A stretch of 11,736 nucleotides of DNA from assembly GCA_030630935.1 (NCBI GenBank), contig DAOVMD010000049.1, positions 1 to 11,736 of the forward strand, in the 5' to 3' direction. The notes beneath the pieces are model-generated. The model was given only the letters and a program-made list of their open reading frames with translations. It was not told the DNA's origin and ran no database searches. The DNA is from Candidatus Mcinerneyibacteriota bacterium (GTDB lineage Bacteria; AUK180; JAQVHJ01). Numbering within the stretch: position 1 is the stretch's first letter; each line of letters opens with the position of its first letter. This document shows positions 6,962-11,736 of this stretch, in pieces. The translations under genes and the position numbers were made by a program.

Positions 6962-8023
6962 TTATAAAAACTTGTTTATAACAGAAAGAAGTGAAGCACC
7001 GTTCCCTATTTCATATTTCTCTTCAACCAGTTTTCTACCTTCAGTTCCCATTTTTATTTGCAAATCTTTATTTTCATAGAGTTCATTTAATGCATCTAAC
7101 CATTCTGTTTGTGTATCCGCTAAATAACCATTTATTTTATTTTCAATAATTTCATTATTTATCCCCACAGGTGTTGCAATTACAGGTAAAAAACATCCCA
7201 TATATTGGATCAATTTCAAACCGCATTTTCCCCTGGTCCATTTTGTATCAGGAAGGGGCATAATACCTACATTGAACTCTCTAATATCTTTTACTTCATC
7301 CTCTTCAGTCCATTTCCATATTTCAGTATTTATTCCCTTTAACCTTTTTCTCATACTTTCATTAGCACCAATTAATACAAGTTTATAATCATGATTTTTA
7401 CCAAACTGTTTTAAAACAGGATATATTTCCATCATATAATCTTCGGTATATGGAGAACCTATCCAACCAATCGTAAATTTTTCCGGAAGCGGAGATTTCT
7501 TTTCCGGATATTTTTTCAAATCGATAACCGTAGGAATTTCAAATACATTATTATTATATTTTTCCATATATGCAGTTAAATAAGGACTACCGGTTACAAT
7601 TGCATTCGCTTTTTTTGCAATATTTTTTATTTTACTTCCTAATATTATTTTTCTCATTGGGCTTGTATCATAATGATGAAATATCGCATCATCATAGTCA
7701 AGTAAATATGGTATATGAAATACCTTTAATAACCATTCAAAAAGTCCAGGAATGTAAGGAAATAATTCCGCTTCGATCAATAATAAATCGTACTTTTTTA
7801 CAGAGAACAATATAATTAAACGTTTAAAATAACATCTAAGGATATCTTGTAAAAAATGTTTTTTTGTTGAATAAATATTCTTTACATAGATTTCATCAAA
7901 AAGTGGGGTTGTGTCAATTATTATTCCTTCTTTTTTCAAATATGGAATATATTGATAAGATCTATATCTGCTATTAGCTCCTAATCTATTGTATTTTGTT
8001 AAAAAAAGTATTTTCTTACTCAT
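6962..8023 (-). CDS. Glycosyltransferase family 4-like protein
   Basis: A 353-residue GT-B type glycosyltransferase. The N-terminus KKILFLTKYNRLGANSRYRSYQYIPYL (3-29) has the GANSRYR pattern seen in GT4-like enzymes. LLDYDDAIFHHYD (107-119) forms the end of the first domain. The donor domain has FTIGWIGSP (183-191) and RGKCGLKLIQYMGCFLPVIATPVG (264-287), which aligns with the usual E-x7-E region, but the first Glu position is replaced by a Lys/Gly-rich segment, as in some GT4 branches. No signal peptide is visible. Its ATG overlaps the 3' end of the upstream GT2 gene by 8 bp, and it is the last gene of operon B. Composition is strongly AT-rich (14 G or C in bases 7501-7560). Donor and acceptor are unknown. 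Confidence 0.9.
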   Translation of the reverse strand: MSKKILFLTKYNRLGANSRYRSYQYIPYLKKEGIIIDTTPLFDEIYVKNIYSTKKHFLQDILRCYFKRLIILFSVKKYDLLLIEAELFPYIPGLFEWLLKVFHIPYLLDYDDAIFHHYDTSPMRKIILGSKIKNIAKKANAIVTGSPYLTAYMEKYNNNVFEIPTVIDLKKYPEKKSPLPEKFTIGWIGSPYTEDYMMEIYPVLKQFGKNHDYKLVLIGANESMRKRLKGINTEIWKWTEEDEVKDIREFNVGIMPLPDTKWTRGKCGLKLIQYMGCFLPVIATPVGINNEIIENKINGYLADTQTEWLDALNELYENKDLQIKMGTEGRKLVEEKYEIGNGASLLSVINKFL

Positions 8024-8978
8024 GTTTCCTCATTCTTCTTATTGTGTCATTCAAATTTAAATAAAATAAGGTATACCCTTTTAACACTTCAATAAATCCT
8101 TTAAATCCGCTTTTTATTGATAAAAAAATTATTCTTGTAAAGAATTCAATGGTTATTATAGAAATTAAATTTACTATGGAAACGAAAAATGAAAAATATT
8201 TGAAATAATAAAGTATCCTGCTTTGTAAAACATAAAATAATCTTTTTCCCTTTACTTGGTCAGATGTTCCACCAGCTTTATGGAAAACTTTCGCTTTTGA
8301 AATATACATACTTTTATATCCTGATAAATTCGCTCTATAAGAAAGATCAACATCTTCAAAATAAAGAAAAAAACGCTCATCAAATCCATTTAATTGTTTA
8401 AAGATTTCAGCTCTTATGAGTAAAAAAGCACCCATGACCTGATCTACTAATCTATCTTCATCATGTTCCCACTCCAGCATAAAATGACCCTTTATTTTTT
8501 GCGGGAAAAATTTATGTAAATTCAAAGCCATTTCTATAAAACGGCTGCTGTTTGGAAATCTTGCACAATTTCTAGAAACTTTTCCACTTTCATCAAACAA
8601 TTTTACTCCCACAATACCTATTTTTTTATTTTTTTCATTTTCCATAAATTCAATGGGAACAGTAAGAGAATTGTTTTCTAATATAACATCAGGATTTAAA
8701 AAAAGCAAATATTCCGCCTTTGAATATTGAACAGCCTGGTTACATGCTTTTGCGAATCCAACATTCTTTTTATTTTTTATTAATTTAATATTTAAGGCTA
8801 ACTCGTCTATTTTTTCTAAGGATTTATCCCTTGAATTATTATCTACAACAATAATATTCTTCAGGGATAAGTTGGTTTTATCAGCACTTTTTATTGATAA
8901 TAAACATTTATATAATTGAGCTTGCGAATTCCAGTTAACGATAATAATACATAAATTAGGTTTAATCAAGTTCATCAT
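8016..8978 (-). CDS. Glycosyltransferase family 2 (rhamnosyltransferase-like)
   Basis: A GT-A fold family 2 enzyme. With the ATG at 8978 it has 320 residues. Motifs in order: LCIIIVNWNS (9-18), IIVVDNNSRDKS (42-53), NVGFAKACNQA (72-82), LLFLNPDV (91-98; NPD is the metal-binding DXD equivalent), VMGAFLLIRAEIF (181-193), GFDERFFLYFEDVDLSYR (198-215) with the acidic catalytic block, and H233. A hydrophobic stretch at about 262-286 may anchor the C-terminus to the membrane. The longest frame would begin at a TTG at 8996, but two consecutive ATG codons at 8978 and 8975 are better starts. They overlap the out-of-frame tail of the upstream GT2 remnant, which suggests a formerly coupled pair. Rhamnose transfer is only the most common activity of relatives. 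Confidence 0.9.
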   Translation of the reverse strand: MMNLIKPNLCIIIVNWNSQAQLYKCLLSIKSADKTNLSLKNIIVVDNNSRDKSLEKIDELALNIKLIKNKKNVGFAKACNQAVQYSKAEYLLFLNPDVILENNSLTVPIEFMENEKNKKIGIVGVKLFDESGKVSRNCARFPNSSRFIEMALNLHKFFPQKIKGHFMLEWEHDEDRLVDQVMGAFLLIRAEIFKQLNGFDERFFLYFEDVDLSYRANLSGYKSMYISKAKVFHKAGGTSDQVKGKRLFYVLQSRILYYFKYFSFFVSIVNLISIITIEFFTRIIFLSIKSGFKGFIEVLKGYTLFYLNLNDTIRRMRKHE

Positions 8979-9406
8979 AACCAATCCATTTTTCAACTTC
9001 CCAAAAAGTTACCTTTCTTTTTTTTTACCACCTTATGCTTTCTTTAACATTGTGGAAAATATTTTATGGTATCTATTTTTCCCTTTATTCTAAATTTCCT
9101 AACAACACAATTTGGCGGGTGCTTACCCGGAACATTACCAGGAAAAATAAGAAAAACCGGTGTATCATAAAGAATTCTACCCAAACCAATTAGCAAAGTT
9201 TTTATTGAAGCATTCTTTATATAATAAGGCAGATTTCTTGAAAGGAAATATTCCTTTACTTTACCTCCACTTGCAGAAAATTTATGATATACAAAGAAGT
9301 TGGGGAAATAATAACTTTTCCAAATAGACAGACACAGGCGCCAAGCTAAATCGACATCTTCAAAATATGCAAAGGAATCTTTATCCATGTTAAATCCTTT
9401 CTGCAA
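8962..9406 (-). pseudogene. Remnant of a GT2 glycosyltransferase, N-terminus deleted and C-terminus frameshifted
   Basis: The open frame 9406-9044 encodes only the C-terminal third of a GT2 enzyme. It contains GFNMDKDSFAYFEDVDLAWR, matching GFDERFFLYFEDVDLSYR of the intact downstream gene, then FVYHKFSASGG and RNLPYYIKNASIK. The nucleotide-binding half, with the VVDNNS and NPD motifs, is absent. An in-frame stop at about 9419-9421 shows that it does not extend upstream. Translation could begin only at a TTG (9406) or an ATG (9388), inside or next to the last codons of the permease gene. After the stop at 9044, a different frame (9018-8962) encodes RKVTFWEVEKWIGYDELD, which looks like the lost C-terminal tail. 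The frame change falls in or near a run of nine A at 9018-9026. It should be inactive as a glycosyltransferase. Confidence 0.75.
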
Positions 9407-10235
9407 CTCTGGTTTCAGTTAAATGAAAAATAACAATACAAATAACAAATACAAAAATAGAAATAATGGTAGAAATTAAAAATCCAAGTACATTTGTAGA
9501 TTCCCCGAATAAAATAATATCCCTTGGAACAGTAATTAAATAAAATAGCGGGTTATATTTTGTTATAACTGCCATTAGCCCTTTTGTCGGTGTGGAATAA
9601 AGTACTGGTGTAAGGAACATCAAAAAAGTAATTAATACAGAAAGGATATTTCCAATATCCCGAAATACACCATTTAATAAGGAAAGAATAAAACCAAAAC
9701 CAAGTGTGAATAAGATAATGGGTATTATTAAAATAGGCGTAAGCAAAATATATAAGTTTGGTGAATAGTTGTAAATAAAGAATAGGATAATAACTAATAA
9801 AAACTGAACTAAAAAGGATATTAATGCCTGACCTATTGCAGCTATAACCAATGTCTTTTTTGAAAAATTTATTTTAATGATCATTGAACCGGCTTTTACT
9901 AAAGAATTTGATGTACTTAATAATCCCGTCGAGAACAATTGCCATATAGATATACCTAAAACAGCATAAATTGCATACGGAACTTTTATTGTACCAATGT
10001 TAAAAATACCTGCTCTATTTAATAAAACAAAGGTTCCCACACTTATAAGGGGAATTATAAACGCCCATAAAACACCGATAAAAGACTGCTTATAAATTGC
10101 TAAAAAATCACGCTTAAAAAATTGAAAAGTTAACCATGTATTACTTTTTAACTCTCTATAAATTTCGCCAAATAAAGAAAAGTATCCTTTCTTTATGGAA
10201 TTATCCGGTTCGTATGTTTTTTTTATATTAGCCAT
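9390..10235 (-). CDS. wzm: Polysaccharide ABC transporter permease (Wzm-like, ABC-2 family)
   Basis: A 281-residue integral membrane protein with six predicted helices near 54-74, 87-107, 130-153, 162-188, 196-213 and 249-270. The N-terminal cytoplasmic segment ELKSNTWLTFQFFKRDFLAIYKQS, the FRDIGNIL motif (191-198) and YNPLFYLITVPRDIIL (227-242) are typical of permeases that export O-antigen or other polysaccharide lipids across the inner membrane with a Wzt ATPase. The end FHLTETRVAERI looks like a natural family C-terminus, so the protein seems complete. Start at the ATG at 10235, with AGGA at 10246-10249. It is the first gene of operon B. No ATPase (no Walker A or ABC signature) is encoded anywhere in the window, although wzt normally follows directly. 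The symbol rests on family resemblance. Confidence 0.87.
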   Translation of the reverse strand: MANIKKTYEPDNSIKKGYFSLFGEIYRELKSNTWLTFQFFKRDFLAIYKQSFIGVLWAFIIPLISVGTFVLLNRAGIFNIGTIKVPYAIYAVLGISIWQLFSTGLLSTSNSLVKAGSMIIKINFSKKTLVIAAIGQALISFLVQFLLVIILFFIYNYSPNLYILLTPILIIPIILFTLGFGFILSLLNGVFRDIGNILSVLITFLMFLTPVLYSTPTKGLMAVITKYNPLFYLITVPRDIILFGESTNVLGFLISTIISIFVFVICIVIFHLTETRVAERI

Positions 10236-10418
10236 TTACTATATATCCTGAATTTGATTTAAGATTGGAGTGTGTACTTTTAATATCACAATTATTATCT
10301 CCCGTATATTATTTATAGCAGGTAATGATAAAATACCCTTACCTTTCTTTTCAAAAAACTAAAAAAACAACTGATTCTTTTAAAATTCTTATAAAATATC
10401 TCTATTTTATCTTGATTT
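10236..10418 (-). other. Long untranslated leader of operon B
   Basis: Between the predicted promoter and the permease ATG lie about 180 AT-rich bases without a coding frame. A weak hairpin is visible: AGGTAA (10320-10325) and TTACCT (10339-10344) with a 13-base loop. No JUMPStart/ops element (GGCGGTAG) is present. I see no recognisable riboswitch. Together with 10448-10642 this makes the 407-bp gap between the permease gene and the transposase. Confidence 0.4.
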
Positions 10419-10447
10419 ATTATATCATATTTAAATAAAAAAATCAA
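10419..10447 (-). promoter_or_regulatory. Sigma-70-type promoter of operon B
   Basis: On the minus strand, TTGATT (10447-10442), a 17-bp spacer and a perfect TATAAT (10424-10419) are present. TGA immediately precedes the -10, giving TATGATATAAT, identical to the operon A promoter core. Predicted start near 10412, giving a leader of about 177 bases to the permease ATG. The AT-rich context means a chance match cannot be excluded. Confidence 0.6.
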
Positions 10448-10520
10448 TCTATCTTATTTTTTAGAAGTTTCCCCATTTTTTATGTTACATTAATATTGAA
10501 TTATATTATACTTTAAAACG

Positions 10521-10538
10521 AAAGGAATTTATTCCTTT
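10521..10538. terminator. Weak AT-rich hairpin between the IS end and operon B
   Basis: AAAGGAA (10521-10527) pairs with TTCCTTT (10532-10538) across TTTA. Read leftward, the stem is followed by CGTTTT; read rightward, by TATAT. It could stop transcripts leaving the transposase gene before they enter operon B, but the stem has only two G-C pairs. Confidence 0.25.
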
Positions 10539-10550
10539 TATATTTAGTAG

Positions 10551-10577
10551 GCAGGTTACCACGTAGGGTAAACCTGC
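10551..10577. repeat. Hairpin near the presumed IS terminus
   Basis: GCAGGTT (10551-10557) pairs with AACCTGC (10571-10577). Inside, ACC pairs with GGT with one bulged A, around a 6-base loop. It sits 66 bp beyond the transposase stop, where composition changes from AT-rich to mixed, so it probably marks or lies close to the IS end. The matching opposite end is outside the window. Confidence 0.45.
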
Positions 10578-10642
10578 ACAGCCCTGCGCTGCCATGGTCC
10601 CGACGCGTCAAGGATTTTTCAAGGGTAATTAATTATACATTT

Positions 10643-11487
10643 TTATTTAAATTGAAAATCGATTTTAAAATTATATAACCAGGGTATTCGTGGATTAATT
10701 CCTTCTTTTACTAATTTATCGGGTAAGTTTTCGTAGTGTTTTTTCAACTTAAGTTTTTCCGGGATATTGTACAGCGTAACAATTATAGTATCTTTTTTAA
10801 TTTTCAAATCGCCATCGATCCCATGGAATATAGTGTCGGCAAGATGTTTTGCTGTCCAATTTTTATATGGCCGCGGTAACTTTTTTCTGAATTGATAAGT
10901 AGCAGCCTGTGCAATTAACGCTAACGACATCTTGCCATAACGGATATTTAAATTCATGGTTGATGCTCTATCCCAACCCATTGCTGCTTCGAAATTAAAG
11001 AATTCCTCTATTGTCCAACGTTTTGGATAATCTTCTGTAAGCATCTTCATTTGCTTATTTCCACTATGTAAAGAAGTTGAACCAAATCCTTTGTATTCAT
11101 ATTTTGATTTGATCTCTCCAGTCCTTTGGGAAATCAAATTTATCAACATATCATTTCTCCCAAATGGATAAGTCCCCGAAGATAAAGAATATCCGGGCCA
11201 TTGTCTTTCATATTTTAACCCTTTCATATATTTTATGAGTTTTTCTGTGTTGGACATAGGCATAAGAACTTCATAATTTTCAGTTTCTTTAAACTTTTTA
11301 AAGATATCTACTGCTGCATGTTCAGTGTCAGCCATAAATAAACCGCCTTCCGGAACAATGCCCTTCATCATATCTACTAACTCTAAAGCAGCTCCGCTTA
11401 CGGTTTTGCCTGATGAGCCTATCGTAAAAACAACCGGTTGGCCTGTAATAGCATTAATGCAAAAGAATGTTTGTAGATTTTTTTTTT
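10643..11487 (-). CDS. IS4-type transposase, C-terminal portion (downstream of frameshift)
   Basis: The frame carries the central and C-terminal catalytic core of a DDE transposase. It is open upstream of the first ATG (11371) as far as 11521, and the stretch LQTFFCINAITGQPVVFTIG just after the A-run reads as native protein, so the real coding part begins at the frameshift and not at an ATG. FMADTEHA holds the likely second catalytic Asp (residue 15 when counted from the ATG). YPKRWTIEEFF matches the Y-x2-R-x3-E signature of the IS4 family around the catalytic Glu. The end at 10643 is natural. No ribosome site supports separate translation from 11371. Intact function would need a change of frame at the ten-A run at 11478-11487. 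Confidence 0.75.
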
Positions 11488-11736
11488 GAATGGCTTTTTG
11501 GTTTACTTTTTTTTGCAGGCATTATGCGTTTCGAATAGGTATTAATTCTATGAGGGTCAATGGCAAATAGCTCTCCGTTGTAATCTCCTCTGTTTTTACG
11601 TAATTTGCCAAGGGCAACCTGGAGAGCTTTCGCTTCTGATATGGTATGTAAATCTAATAACTCATGAATTGATTTATCTGTAGGCAAACAAAATAAACCA
11701 TTGAGAATTTCAAAACCTTGGTGACAGAGTGAACGC
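11454..11736 (-). CDS. IS4-type transposase, N-terminal portion, partial and frameshifted
   Basis: The frame enters from the right window edge and stops at 11454. Its visible start GFEILNGLFCLPTDKSIHELLD and GELFAIDPHRINTYSKR are transposase-like. AIDPHR contains the probable first catalytic Asp of the DDE triad. After a lysine-rich stretch and the ten-A run (11478-11487), this frame ends at LLH, while the homologous continuation is in the next frame. The TTG at 11685-11687 is not a credible start because the frame continues through it to the edge. The two pieces are one gene interrupted by a single-base frame change. It could be a dead copy or one expressed by slippage. Confidence 0.7.
   Translation of the reverse strand, partial: RSLCHQGFEILNGLFCLPTDKSIHELLDLHTISEAKALQVALGKLRKNRGDYNGELFAIDPHRINTYSKRIMPAKKSKPKSHSKKKSTNILLH

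Larger units (their letters stand above)
10545..11736 (-). mobile_element. Insertion sequence with IS4-type DDE transposase, partial
   Basis: The transposase gene plus about 100 bp of less AT-rich flank, including the 10551-10577 hairpin, form the 3' end of an IS that continues beyond the window. The outer boundary is approximate: terminal inverted repeats and target duplication cannot be checked without the other end. It lies just upstream of the operon B promoter, so its insertion may mark an older recombination border of the polysaccharide locus. Confidence 0.65.

Noticed and set aside
7570-7815. Plus-strand open frame of 81 codons
   Set aside because: It is antisense to the GT4-like enzyme; its hydrophobic look comes from the AT-rich complement.
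8979-8996. TTG at 8996 as start of the intact GT2 gene
   Set aside because: Two ATG codons follow within 21 bases, directly before the conserved LCIIIVNWNS block. The extra residues show no family similarity.

Overview
The window is a surface-polysaccharide (O-antigen, capsule or exopolysaccharide) biosynthesis region from a low-GC bacterium, probably Gram-negative. Low GC, a polyprenyl-phosphate sugar transferase, a Wzm-type ABC permease, many glycosyltransferases and several short palindromic intergenic repeats would suit a Bacteroidota/Ignavibacteriota-type organism. That placement is inference: there is no rRNA or marker gene here. Almost everything lies on the minus strand, so transcription runs from high to low coordinates.

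Right edge (about 10540-11736): one end of an IS with an IS4-type DDE transposase. It is cut by the window edge and split into two frames at a run of ten A residues.

Operon B (10235 down to 6962): a Wzm-like permease, a decayed remnant of a GT2 glycosyltransferase, an intact GT2 enzyme and a GT4-like enzyme. A promoter-like sequence (TTGATT, 17 bp, TATAAT, with a TGA extended -10) precedes it. The expected ATPase partner, wzt, is absent. The permease stop codon abuts a GT2 gene that has lost its N-terminal two thirds, so a deletion may have removed wzt and the 5' part of that gene together. Sampled stretches of this operon are much poorer in GC (about 23-25%) than samples from operon A (38-45%).

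Spacer region (5643-6961): a small predicted membrane protein on the plus strand (6288-6686) lies between two repeat-rich intergenic stretches. The larger one (5643-6287) holds at least six different hairpin or REP-like elements.

Operon A (5642 down to 1, leaving the window): a 767-residue fusion of two GT4 glycosyltransferases, two single GT4 enzymes, and a polyprenyl glycosylphosphotransferase with its C-terminus outside the window. Gaps and overlaps of +3, -8 and -4 bp indicate tight translational coupling. Its promoter-like sequence (TTGAAA, 17 bp, TATAAT, same TGA extended -10) closely matches that of operon B.

Working model (inference): the glycosylphosphotransferase puts the first sugar phosphate on undecaprenyl phosphate at the inner membrane; the cytoplasmic GT4 and GT2 enzymes extend the chain; the product would be exported by Wzm if a Wzt is supplied from elsewhere, or by a Wzx/Wzy route outside the window. 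No tRNA, rRNA or CRISPR array was seen.
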